Shown: positions 1 through 6,345, counted from the first letter of the stretch. The stretch: 7,850 nt of DNA from an uncultured Acidobacteriota bacterium (GCA_946480545.1 CAMLKY010000073.1:1-7850); one strand, 5' to 3'. The notes: generated by a model from the sequence alone, not told the origin. Made by a program: numbers and translations.

Positions 1-192
1 ATCGCGTCGCCGCGCGGCGGTGTTGCGGATTTCACGGGAAACGGCCGGGGAAAACCGATGCGCCTCTCGCCGGAAGGCTACGGCGTGTTTGCGCTTTGCC
101 GGGCGCAGTCAGCCCTGGATAGCCTGCGTCGCGAACGGTCGGCCCGCTTCGTTCGCACGCGGCGTGCCGAGCCGGAAGCCGAGGTTGAATAA
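1..192 (+). CDS. C-terminal end of an unrecognised protein (5' truncated by window edge)
   Basis: Frame 1 is open from the first base to a TAA at 190-192 and gives a 63-residue C-terminal fragment. An internal ATG at 58 would give 44 residues (MRLSPEGYGVFAL...), so the true start may lie outside the window. Third codon positions are strongly G/C-rich, as in the cytochrome-like gene at the other end. A good intrinsic terminator begins 5 bases after the stop, which is what a real gene end looks like. The tail is rich in Arg and Glu (ending RAEPEAEVE), with no motif I can place. I do not recognise the product. It points toward the operon that ends at 668 and so forms the left, convergent flank of the cassette. 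Confidence 0.6.
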   Translation: MASPRGGVADFTGNGRGKPMRLSPEGYGVFALCRAQSALDSLRRERSARFVRTRRAEPEAEVE

Positions 193-196
193 GTGG

Positions 197-227
197 AAAA
201 AACGACGGCGAAAGCCGACGCTTTTTT
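197..227. terminator. Bidirectional rho-independent terminator
   Basis: Six A (197-202), then CGACGGC, a GAAA tetraloop (210-213), GCCGACGC and six T (222-227). The stem pairs 203-209 with 214-220, with one A-A mismatch, and is extended by the A/T runs. Read on + it lies 5 nt past the stop of the left gene. Read on - it also ends in six T, so it could stop transcripts coming from the four-gene operon, whose last stop is about 440 nt away. It is the only hairpin plus T-tract seen between 1 and 668. Confidence 0.8.
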
Positions 228-286
228 AAGAACGACTATGATCAGCCGCGCCCGCGCCGCACGCGGTATCAAAAAAGAAAGAGTGC

Positions 287-312
287 GGGTTCATCCGACC
301 GGGGATGGACCC
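287..312. repeat. Inverted repeat, 10-bp stem
   Basis: GGGTTCATCC (287-296) faces GGATGGACCC (303-312) across a 6-nt loop. Nine pairs are Watson-Crick and one is G-T. No T-run follows on either strand, so it is not a standard terminator. Function unknown. Confidence 0.6.
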
Positions 313-356
313 TCGCTGCGGCTGTTGACGGAACTCCGCGAGAGCGGACAACCGCC

Positions 357-398
357 GGTGAAATTGCTAGGCGACTGGAGACTGCGCCTAGCAACACC
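357..398. repeat. Long inverted repeat containing the octamer CGCCTAGC
   Basis: TTGCTAGGCG (364-373) and CGCCTAGCAA (385-394) form a perfect 10-bp stem around an 11-nt loop. GGTG (357-360) and CACC (395-398) can add four outer pairs, leaving a 3-nt AAA bulge. The octamer CGCCTAGC occurs again at 429-436, so three copies (one inverted) lie within about 75 bp. It could be a structured RNA element in the operon's 3' region or a binding site for a dimeric protein. On the - strand only three T follow the core stem, so a terminator role is weak. Confidence 0.65.
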
Positions 399-667
399 AC
401 GCGCGACTTGGCAACCCTCCGGATGGCGCGCCTAGCCATATCGACCGGCCGGCGGTGGTATGCGTCGCTGGATGGCACCGCGCGAAACATCAGACTGCGC
501 GATTGAAGCGGTCGTCCGGCGACAGCTGAGTTCTGTTTCCGAACCGGCACTGAGCGAAATCGCGCGGTCCGGGATGGGCCACGCCCTTGTAGATCAGCTT
601 TTCTGCGTCTCCCAAGGTGTCTCCGAACGCACCGTTTCAGGGGGGGGGCAGTGCAGGGACAGTTCCG

Positions 668-1612
668 TCAAAAGAGCTCCACGTCGTACGACCATAGACG
701 CTTGATTCCTGTGCTTGTTTCGCGTGAGTAAGTTAAGCACTCAGGAAGAAGCACTGTGCATCGGCCGCGCGTCCGACCTTCCATAAGCCAGTAAAGACTC
801 ATGCCGAGCACTTGCGCTTTTGTAGAAAGCGGCGAGAGAAATATATTTTCACCATGCCCACGTCGGTCTATTTGCCGAACACGCTCACTCACCATCGCTG
901 CAGTTGAAAATGGATCATTTGCCGGAGCGAAAAAGCGATTGCTGATCCAATCCTCCTTTAGGACGATTTCTCCGCTCTTTTCTGCTCTGAGCGCGCTCTG
1001 CTGATACATGTCTGCGCTGAGCGAAGGAAACGCAAATAGAGGATGAGTGATAACGCCGTCTTTGTAAGAAAAAACTTGGCTAATTAGCTGATGGTCATAG
1101 CCGACTGCCATAAGCAAATGATTTTGTCCATTTCCCGGCGACCCGTACATTCCCCGCACCGGTCGAACTACATCAGAGGTTGTCGTAGCAAACTGAGTTG
1201 CTTCTTGCTTCGCATAGCTCACAGGTTCGGAGTAGATGGCAGTGAACGATCTGACACCTACGTGCTCAAGCTTTGGGATTAGGAAAGCCAACGAATTTCG
1301 CATGAACCCAGTGATATCGATGCAGATCGAAGCCGTTGCTATATCTCGAACGGACGCTAGAAGTGTGTCAATTTGGAAGATCTCATCACCCATCGGTGGG
1401 GCGACAACCGTATGATCGACCGGATACTCAATCTGCAGGTACTGATACTCTGGATGGACTAACCAAATCTTCTGATCTGCGTCGATACAATCAAACGGAA
1501 TTCGAACACGATCGCTCGAATTGTACGCAGATATGAAAACATCGAATGGGCCGAGTTCCTTTGCTAGACGGTCTATATGCACGTGCCGTCTGTAGAATAT
1601 CGAGTAATCCAT
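668..1612 (-). CDS. Two-lobed Rossmann-like protein with CARF-like motifs, possible nucleotide sensor or effector
   Basis: This 314-residue protein is the last gene of the operon. Its ATG at 1612 directly follows the TAA of the ATPase gene with no gap, and AGGAGG at 1624-1629 lies 11 nt upstream inside the ATPase gene. Two strand-loop-helix units stand out. Residues 97-130 have a hydrophobic strand, then DITGFMRN (99-106), a helix and a strand ending IYSEP. Residues 256-290 have IFLSPLSTK (257-265), a helix, then VLLP. The first fits the D-x-[ST]-x-x-x-[R/K/N] pattern known from CARF ligand-binding domains, and the second is a degenerate counterpart (S-x-x-S-T-K). The N-terminus (VFISAYNSSDRV, 25-36) is another strand plus loop. 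No signal peptide, membrane segment or nuclease motif was seen. The protein is cytoplasmic and may sense a nucleotide or be the effector. The CARF link rests on motifs only, and another Rossmannoid family is possible. The reading frame is certain, the function is not. Confidence 0.88.
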   Translation of the reverse strand: MDYSIFYRRHVHIDRLAKELGPFDVFISAYNSSDRVRIPFDCIDADQKIWLVHPEYQYLQIEYPVDHTVVAPPMGDEIFQIDTLLASVRDIATASICIDITGFMRNSLAFLIPKLEHVGVRSFTAIYSEPVSYAKQEATQFATTTSDVVRPVRGMYGSPGNGQNHLLMAVGYDHQLISQVFSYKDGVITHPLFAFPSLSADMYQQSALRAEKSGEIVLKEDWISNRFFAPANDPFSTAAMVSERVRQIDRRGHGENIFLSPLSTKAQVLGMSLYWLMEGRTRGRCTVLLPECLTYSRETSTGIKRLWSYDVELF

Positions 1613-3616
1613 TTAGAAGAGTGCCTCCTGCCTTATGTCTCTCGATGCAGGAGTGAACGGCAGGTTCCATCTGCTGCTAAACTGTTTCAACAAATGCTCG
1701 AAGGAATCCTTGGAGCGTGCATCAAAAATTGAATTGATCGCATCACCGGAAAGGCTGATATCTCCGCGGCGAGCTATGGGAAGTCCCCATCGCGCCGATA
1801 GCATCGGGCTCAACTGAATCTTGCGACGTATGAGCTGGTTGTTTCTATCTATCCGGCCTTCATGGACCTCATGAACCAGCGAGTAGTTGATCGCACACTC
1901 GAGCGTTTGGCGTCCTTCGAGAGTTAATTCCTCATTGTTAAAGCTAACTGCTAGTGGCGATACCTCGGGGATGTTAAGCGCATACCTTGCGGTCCTAAGC
2001 ACTTCAGCTAGGCGTTTAGTCGATTCTCTTGCCAGATCTGACTTGCTGCCGTAGTTGGAGTCGCTTTCGAACGCAAAGCGCGCGGCTTCAACTGCAGCAT
2101 CTGACTGTATATCCACCGTGAGTTTCTGCCCGGAGCGGACGTCGACTTCCTTGAAACTTGCAATTTCGTATATTTTCGCAAGTAGAACGAGAAGGTTTCT
2201 AGGGTTATGAGAAGACATCTCTACAAGGGAGTGAAAACCGCCATAGGGGATCAGTGAGTCACGTTTTTTTGATTCCCTGCAAAGCTGCGCAAACAAATCC
2301 AATTTCCAGTGGCCAAAAGCTGTTCGATAAGGACTTTTAGCAGGTAGTTTTTCATCTAGGTACGATCTGCAGTCCTTGCTAATTTGCAGGGCGACGCGTT
2401 CTGCGCTTCTCGAGCGCGTATATTTTTTGCAGAAAAGAAGAACGTTAAGTCGTTGAAGAAGAGGGGGGAAGTCGGTTGTCAGGTGATCCAGCAGGGCGGC
2501 AACGGACGGGCCGTCAATTGACTCAGGCAGTGTGCTCTTGGCCACGGCTTCACGAAAAAGCTTGATGAACCTGGATTCCGCTAGTGATGTCGAAAACCGT
2601 TCGATGTACTTATCGAGATCTATCTCTTCGAATGCGTCTTTTGGATCTGATTTCGCAAGCGCGCTATGACTTCCGCCCATGCGCTTCGCGACGAATTTCT
2701 TTGCAAAATTCGTGTAGTTGCTCCAAGAGCGAAGGATTTCGTCCAGTCGAACTACGAAGAACTCGGATCCCTCGCGATTCTCTTCTCCTTGGGAGACTGT
2801 CGCTAAAGTCTTCCTTGAGTAGAGTCGGCCGGTCAAGCGGAAAGTGGCCTTGCCTTCCGCATACCGTACAAGTGTGTTCACGACCTCTTGCTGCTTCTCG
2901 GCAAGGTTTTCTATCTCGTCGAGAATGTAGATAAGATGCAGTTTCTCGAACGAAGGATGCCATTGCTTAAGGCCGGCACCGATTGGCAAGCAAAGCCCGC
3001 CAATGGAAAAAGGGAGATGGATTTCCACGTGACCTGAAAATGCGGCAGCGTTTATCGCATTGTCGATTCGCTGTAACCATGATCGCGTCCATCCCTGAAG
3101 ACTCAGGATGCTGTCTAGTCCATGGAAAGACTGGTCGAAAATATCAATCGCTTTTGTGATTGGATCGAGAAAGGCTTGGTCGTTGAACTGTTCGTTAATA
3201 CTACTGCTCTTGATGTCCAGGAGTGCGTCAATCGCCAGCTCTGCCAGCCTGAGTTCGAGGTGGACGGAGAACAGTTGTTGCCACGCGGCGGCCGTGCCGC
3301 CTGCCATCTCGAAGCGCGGTGCGTCGATATTGGTGGTTCGCAGGAAGATAGCTAAACAACCAGTTGCTTCAACAATCGACAGGCCTGACTTGGCCGGCCA
3401 ACGCTGCCTAGCGACTTGATAGCTCTGATACCTGAGTAGATGGGTCTTGCCCGAGCCTTTGCTCCCCAGTATGTACTTGGTCAAAAGTGACCGAGGTTCA
3501 AGGATCGTCGCAATTCTATTTTCGCCAAGCTCAACCCATAGTTCGTTAATTTGCTTGTCGGTGTAGTCAGCGGCTCGTATGGGAGCAAAGGGATTGGATT
3601 CGTCTGACGGATACAT
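1613..3616 (-). CDS. ORC/CDC6-like AAA ATPase of a conflict-type operon
   Basis: This 667-residue protein starts at ATG 3616, 3 nt after the PRTase stop, with AAGGTG at 3626-3631 as ribosome binding site. Walker A is GSKGSGKT (51-58), following a strand (TKYIL). Walker B is LIYILDEIEN (228-237), with the catalytic DE pair at 233-234. HNPRNLL (470-476) looks like the sensor-2 region of ORC/CDC6-type AAA proteins, Arg473 being the candidate sensor. The N-terminal NPFAPIRAADY (8-18) and the C-terminal LSPMLSARWGLPIARRG (602-618) fit bacterial proteins annotated as ORC-CDC6 family AAA ATPases, as I recall them. Residues 565-620 could form a winged helix that binds DNA. The insert between Walker A and B (about 170 residues) is longer than in a minimal AAA core. 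Its likely role is ATP-driven sensing or remodelling of DNA, or regulation of its operon partners. No fused nuclease or protease domain was seen. The ATPase call is strong. The exact role is inferred. Confidence 0.93.
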   Translation of the reverse strand: MYPSDESNPFAPIRAADYTDKQINELWVELGENRIATILEPRSLLTKYILGSKGSGKTHLLRYQSYQVARQRWPAKSGLSIVEATGCLAIFLRTTNIDAPRFEMAGGTAAAWQQLFSVHLELRLAELAIDALLDIKSSSINEQFNDQAFLDPITKAIDIFDQSFHGLDSILSLQGWTRSWLQRIDNAINAAAFSGHVEIHLPFSIGGLCLPIGAGLKQWHPSFEKLHLIYILDEIENLAEKQQEVVNTLVRYAEGKATFRLTGRLYSRKTLATVSQGEENREGSEFFVVRLDEILRSWSNYTNFAKKFVAKRMGGSHSALAKSDPKDAFEEIDLDKYIERFSTSLAESRFIKLFREAVAKSTLPESIDGPSVAALLDHLTTDFPPLLQRLNVLLFCKKYTRSRSAERVALQISKDCRSYLDEKLPAKSPYRTAFGHWKLDLFAQLCRESKKRDSLIPYGGFHSLVEMSSHNPRNLLVLLAKIYEIASFKEVDVRSGQKLTVDIQSDAAVEAARFAFESDSNYGSKSDLARESTKRLAEVLRTARYALNIPEVSPLAVSFNNEELTLEGRQTLECAINYSLVHEVHEGRIDRNNQLIRRKIQLSPMLSARWGLPIARRGDISLSGDAINSIFDARSKDSFEHLLKQFSSRWNLPFTPASRDIRQEALF
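1624..1629 (-). promoter_or_regulatory. Ribosome binding site of the CARF-like gene
   Basis: A perfect AGGAGG on the - strand lies 11 nt before ATG 1612. It is embedded in the last codons of the ATPase gene (Gln-Glu-Ala-Leu-Phe-stop). The spacing is slightly long but the sequence is the full anti-16S complement, which fixes the start. Confidence 0.65.
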
Positions 3617-3619
3617 GAC

Positions 3620-4573
3620 TTAGTACACCTTGTCGTAGCGAACGAAGATTGGGCTCCATGCGATCTGACGGCCCTCGTTCCAATAGATTGGGAGCGTATT
3701 GTCGGGCGTATTGTGAGTAAATCCGAGCATGAACTGTCCATCTCGATAGCCAGCAGCGTGTCCAGGAAAAAGCGATTGGCCGTAATGTCTAGCCATTCTT
3801 TCGAAGATCGCTGTATCAAACGATCCGGCGAGGCCGGACGGAAAGTAACGTTGCGCAGCATTGAATACTTTATATGTGTCATCGAGCTCGAAAAGGCTGG
3901 TCGCCTTTCCGTCAAACAAGCGCGCCGAGTTCAGCACTTCAAGTCCCATCGAACTTGCAAATAGGCACATGAATCGAAGGTCGAGCTGAGGGTTTGCCTT
4001 CCGTATGCGCAAGAGTTTTGAGGATAGGTACGTACTGGACTGCTGAGCGGAGCCTACTACGTCGTCGAAGAATACGTAGCGGGATACCGAAAGGTCCGTT
4101 GCCTGAAGCGGTGTCGTGCGGCCGCCCGGTCGAGTTTCACTGAAAGCGGCTCCAAGGTCGACAAACAACTCCTTTCGCAAGCGGTTGATTTGTCGGAAGT
4201 AGTACAAAAGATGGGCGCCGCTTTCTGAAGGGTTGCCGACTCCAATAAATCTCGTCGAATTCAGTTCTTGGTCAAAGTGCATTCGAAGGACCGTTGCGTT
4301 ACGAGTATCTCGGCAATTCCGTCGTACGCGCTGAATCAGAGGCGCCTCAAAATGATCCCTGTACATAGACCTAAGCATTTCACGAACCAGTCTCTTGCCG
4401 AAATATATGAAACGCGTTAATGCAATTCGGCTGTGTTCGCGCTCTACGTCAATAGAGGCGGTCTGTCCGGAGAAATTGTTCACCCATGCTTGGATGTGAC
4501 TCCAAGTAACCTCGCGGTCCCAGGCGTGGTCCACGAGAGTTCGCAGGGTTCGATCGAGATCGGCTGGTGTCAT
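3620..4573 (-). CDS. Phosphoribosyltransferase-fold protein of the conflict-system (PRTase-CE-like) type
   Basis: This 317-residue protein starts at ATG 4573, overlapping the methyltransferase stop by 4 nt (ATGA). GGAAGAGG at 4576-4583 is the ribosome binding site. The key motif is YVFFDDVVGSAQQ (166-178), matching the type I PRTase PRPP loop: hydrophobic strand, two acidic residues (Asp170, Asp171), then a Ser/Thr-Gly turn. Here the turn is Ser175-Ala176, so the usual Gly is Ala. GVGNPSESGAHLLYYFRQ (111-128) is a second conserved-looking loop plus helix that could bind phosphate or substrate. The tail, HNTPDNTLPIYW (287-298) and later WSPIFVR (306-312), recalls the PRTase-like proteins described in conflict systems. 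The N-terminal 100 residues look helical. It is longer than housekeeping PRTases (roughly 180-220 residues). Possible roles are making or consuming a PRPP-linked nucleotide, or a non-catalytic sensor. The substrate is unknown. The family call rests on motifs and recall of family names. Confidence 0.9.
   Translation of the reverse strand: MTPADLDRTLRTLVDHAWDREVTWSHIQAWVNNFSGQTASIDVEREHSRIALTRFIYFGKRLVREMLRSMYRDHFEAPLIQRVRRNCRDTRNATVLRMHFDQELNSTRFIGVGNPSESGAHLLYYFRQINRLRKELFVDLGAAFSETRPGGRTTPLQATDLSVSRYVFFDDVVGSAQQSSTYLSSKLLRIRKANPQLDLRFMCLFASSMGLEVLNSARLFDGKATSLFELDDTYKVFNAAQRYFPSGLAGSFDTAIFERMARHYGQSLFPGHAAGYRDGQFMLGFTHNTPDNTLPIYWNEGRQIAWSPIFVRYDKVY
3626..3631 (-). promoter_or_regulatory. Ribosome binding site of the ATPase gene
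   Basis: On the - strand AAGGTG lies 9 nt before the ATG at 3616 and is formed by the last codons of the PRTase-like gene (Lys-Val just before Tyr-stop). It supports this start and suggests translational coupling. Confidence 0.6.
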
Positions 4574-5979
4574 TGCCTCTTCCGAAAGATAAGTATTGTC
4601 TCACCTGAAATGAGTGAGGCACTTTTGCTTCTCGTAGTCATCAGGCCGCGAGAGTGAATTCGATCAGTTAGTGCCAACTCTAATGAGAATCCTAATGCCG
4701 CCAAACTGTTGGCCGCGAACTTGTCATTTTCTACGTTGATTCCCGATACGGTATTGTTTCCAATGACGAGAACTATGTGCCCGCCGGGTACGGTTACTCG
4801 CTCAAGCTCGAAAAGAGCGTCTTGCAGCTCGTGGAAGTAGGTTTCAGTAATAGCACCGCGAGACGGATTTCTCTCGCGGATTTGTTCGACGATTTCGGGA
4901 AATCCAGATGGAAGGCGCTTCTTTTCTATTTGTGCGGATTGCGTGCGTTTCGATGGCAGGTGTTCCCTTCCTATTGAGTGGCCCTCAAGTTTTGCGAGTT
5001 CAGTGGGCGCACACAGTGATAGCCAGTTCAAAGCCAGGCTGGAAGCGCGAATGTATTTTTGCGCGCTACCATAGGGGGGGGACGTGATCGTAAGTGGGAC
5101 GGCATTTTGTCGCTGTCGGAGAGAGTTTTTATCTACCAGGGATCGTGCATCTGTTCCAATAATTTTCGCTGATTTTCGTTCGGGAAACGCCAAATTTGTT
5201 GCGTGAACTCGACCAATATTAAGCTGAACAATTCTGTCGAATTCGTCAGCTGGCGAGATGGCCCTCAACCAGTTCAAGTGCTTGCGTACCTTGGCGTTCG
5301 CAGCCATGGAAAGTGACGGTTTCTCCTTCAGTCTGACCGGGACGCTCACTGCGGGGTCCGCGCGGCTCAAACGTCGTGCAACAACTGAGAAACATACTCT
5401 GAAGAAATCTCGATATCCGTCGTCTTCAATTTCCATGACAGCTCTTAGTATTATTTCAAGGGATTTTTTTGTTTCCTTTGAGTACCAGAGATGATCATTA
5501 ACAACGGGGATTGTCTCAGCGGTGCGCAGGCGCGAGATCCGAGCTCTGAGTTTACGAGAAGCTGAGATGAGTTCCGGGACTGGATACGGAGTGGTCTTGA
5601 CTTTGGTGACCAGTAGTGCAAACGGATTGGCGTCGGCAACGATTGGTTGTGCGCCGGTTAGCGATGCCTCAAGCGCAACTGTTCCTGAGCCGCAGAATGG
5701 ATCGAGAACCAGAGTGCCACGCCTGCAAAGTGAAGTCGCGCTAAGAAAAAAATTTGCAATGTGTGGCAGCAGCTTTGCCGGATATGGATGGATTTGATGC
5801 GTGAACTGGTCTCCGGCTCGCACCCATGATGCAAGGTTCCGGAACGTAACGGGAATTGGTGAGCCAGTACTCCTGTACCGACGCTTTAGATCTTCAAGAA
5901 GAAGAGAGGTATCAACTACTGAGTCTTGCTGTGAGATCTTTCCCGCGCCTGGCCTTGACGCAGCTCTTTGCTCTTTCAT
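4570..5979 (-). CDS. DNA methyltransferase with SPPY motif (probable N4-cytosine or N6-adenine)
   Basis: This 469-residue protein is the first gene of the operon. Read from ATG 5979, the order is: motif X-like HPYPAKLLPHIANFF (64-78); SAM-binding motif I LVLDPFCGSGT (90-100); motif II ending in an acidic turn, VADANPF (114-120); catalytic motif IV TSPPYG (299-304); late strand HIVLVIGNN (401-409). The X-I-IV order fits alpha-type amino-methyltransferases. SPPY rather than DPPY/NPPY leans toward N4-methylcytosine, though m6A enzymes with SPPY exist. About 180 residues separate motifs II and IV and may hold target recognition. A TTG at 6057 would add 26 residues. ATG 5979 is preferred, although its nearest SD-like AGGAA is 13 nt away and weak. 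No restriction endonuclease is next to it, so it may be a modification, marking or sensing component. The SPPY codons contain a run of eight C (5074-5081). It overlaps the PRTase-like gene by ATGA. Confidence 0.92.
   Translation of the reverse strand: MKEQRAASRPGAGKISQQDSVVDTSLLLEDLKRRYRSTGSPIPVTFRNLASWVRAGDQFTHQIHPYPAKLLPHIANFFLSATSLCRRGTLVLDPFCGSGTVALEASLTGAQPIVADANPFALLVTKVKTTPYPVPELISASRKLRARISRLRTAETIPVVNDHLWYSKETKKSLEIILRAVMEIEDDGYRDFFRVCFSVVARRLSRADPAVSVPVRLKEKPSLSMAANAKVRKHLNWLRAISPADEFDRIVQLNIGRVHATNLAFPERKSAKIIGTDARSLVDKNSLRQRQNAVPLTITSPPYGSAQKYIRASSLALNWLSLCAPTELAKLEGHSIGREHLPSKRTQSAQIEKKRLPSGFPEIVEQIRERNPSRGAITETYFHELQDALFELERVTVPGGHIVLVIGNNTVSGINVENDKFAANSLAALGFSLELALTDRIHSRGLMTTRSKSASLISGETILIFRKRQ
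4576..4583 (-). promoter_or_regulatory. Ribosome binding site of the PRTase-like gene
   Basis: GGAAGAGG on the - strand lies just before the ATG at 4573, inside the end of the methyltransferase gene. It decides the start that gives the ATGA stop-start overlap. Confidence 0.6.
5074..5081 (-). repeat. C8 homopolymer in the catalytic motif of the methyltransferase
   Basis: Eight G on + (eight C on the coding strand) encode the Ser-Pro-Pro of TSPPY as TCC CCC CCC before TAT. A +1 slip gives a TAG three codons after the tract. A -1 slip gives a TGA within about 15 codons. It is a candidate phase-variation tract, though C at each wobble position is also ordinary in a GC-rich genome. Confidence 0.9.
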
Positions 5980-6025
5980 ATGTTGACCGGTATTCCTGTT
6001 ACGCGGTGATGGCGGGCGTTGGAAT

Positions 6026-6047
6026 GCTACAGCAAGCCTGCTGTAGC
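6026..6047. promoter_or_regulatory. Perfect 9-bp inverted repeat upstream of the methyltransferase gene
   Basis: GCTACAGCA (6026-6034) and TGCTGTAGC (6039-6047) are exact reverse complements around a 4-nt loop, 47 nt before ATG 5979. The position suits an operator or a leader hairpin controlling the operon. No regulator gene lies in the window, so the binding factor, if any, is encoded elsewhere or is an operon product. Function is inferred from position only. Confidence 0.5.
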
Positions 6048-6309
6048 GGGCGATCAAGCGTACTGTGCTACTGCTTTTGGTAGAGCACCCAGAACAGGGA
6101 AAGGAGTGGGGTCGAGAACAGCTTGCTGCGCTGCAGCGTTTTGCGAACGGCGATGTGCTGGAAGGTGTCTGCCTGCGCGGATCTCTTCCGGGATGATGGT
6201 CGTGTCGGCTTGTGCGGCCGAGCCACGTCGCTTCGCGGCCAGAAACGATTGCTACGATGGAAGTTGTCGCTGCGCATAGCGCAGCGCATTGCTCAGAGAA
6301 GTAGAGGTC

Positions 6310-6345
6310 GGGTTCACCCTGATACGTTTGGGCAGTAGTGAACCC
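6310..6345 (-). terminator. Inverted repeat after the cytochrome-like gene, possible weak terminator
   Basis: GGGTTCAC (6310-6317) and GTGAACCC (6338-6345) form a perfect 8-bp stem, and inner CC/GGG bases may extend it. It starts 23 nt past the TAG of the cytochrome-like gene read on -. No T-run follows, so intrinsic termination is doubtful. It might be an RNA-stabilising 3' hairpin. Confidence 0.35.

Larger units (their letters stand above)
228..667. other. 440-bp region without a convincing gene, rich in inverted repeats
   Basis: This is the stretch between the terminator and the end of the operon. Short open frames exist on both strands (for example 460-705 + and 269-550 -), but none has a ribosome binding site and a recognisable product together. 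It is GC-rich, like the flanks and unlike the operon. It contains hairpins at 287-312 and 357-398, a third copy of the octamer CGCCTAGC at 429-436, and a run of nine G at 640-648. If the operon transcript ends at the terminator at 197-227, this region is its 3' untranslated part. Confidence 0.6.

Noticed and set aside
287..300. GGGTTCA at 287 and again at 6310 as a tRNA T-arm or attachment site
   Set aside because: Only seven bases are shared, both belong to local hairpins, and no cloverleaf or integrase is present.
269..550. 93-codon frame on the - strand
   Set aside because: Its composition looks like random GC-rich sequence, it has no ribosome binding site, and it crosses both inverted repeats.
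640..648. Run of nine G as a phase-variable site
   Set aside because: It lies outside every supported gene, about 20 bp past the operon's last stop, so slippage would change no protein I can support.
228..667. CRISPR array, tRNA or insertion sequence in the inverted-repeat region
   Set aside because: No regularly spaced repeats, no cloverleaf and no transposase frame were found.
460..705. 81-codon frame on the + strand
   Set aside because: It overlaps the end of the CARF-like gene in antisense, runs through the nine-G tract and has no motif.
4570..5979. Classic restriction-modification pair
   Set aside because: No neighbouring gene shows a PD-(D/E)xK, HNH or GIY-YIG nuclease pattern. The adjacent genes are a PRTase-like protein and an ATPase.
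5980..6057. N-terminal extension of the methyltransferase from TTG at 6057
   Set aside because: It needs a TTG start without a ribosome binding site and would read through the perfect hairpin at 6026-6047. ATG 5979 keeps all motifs.
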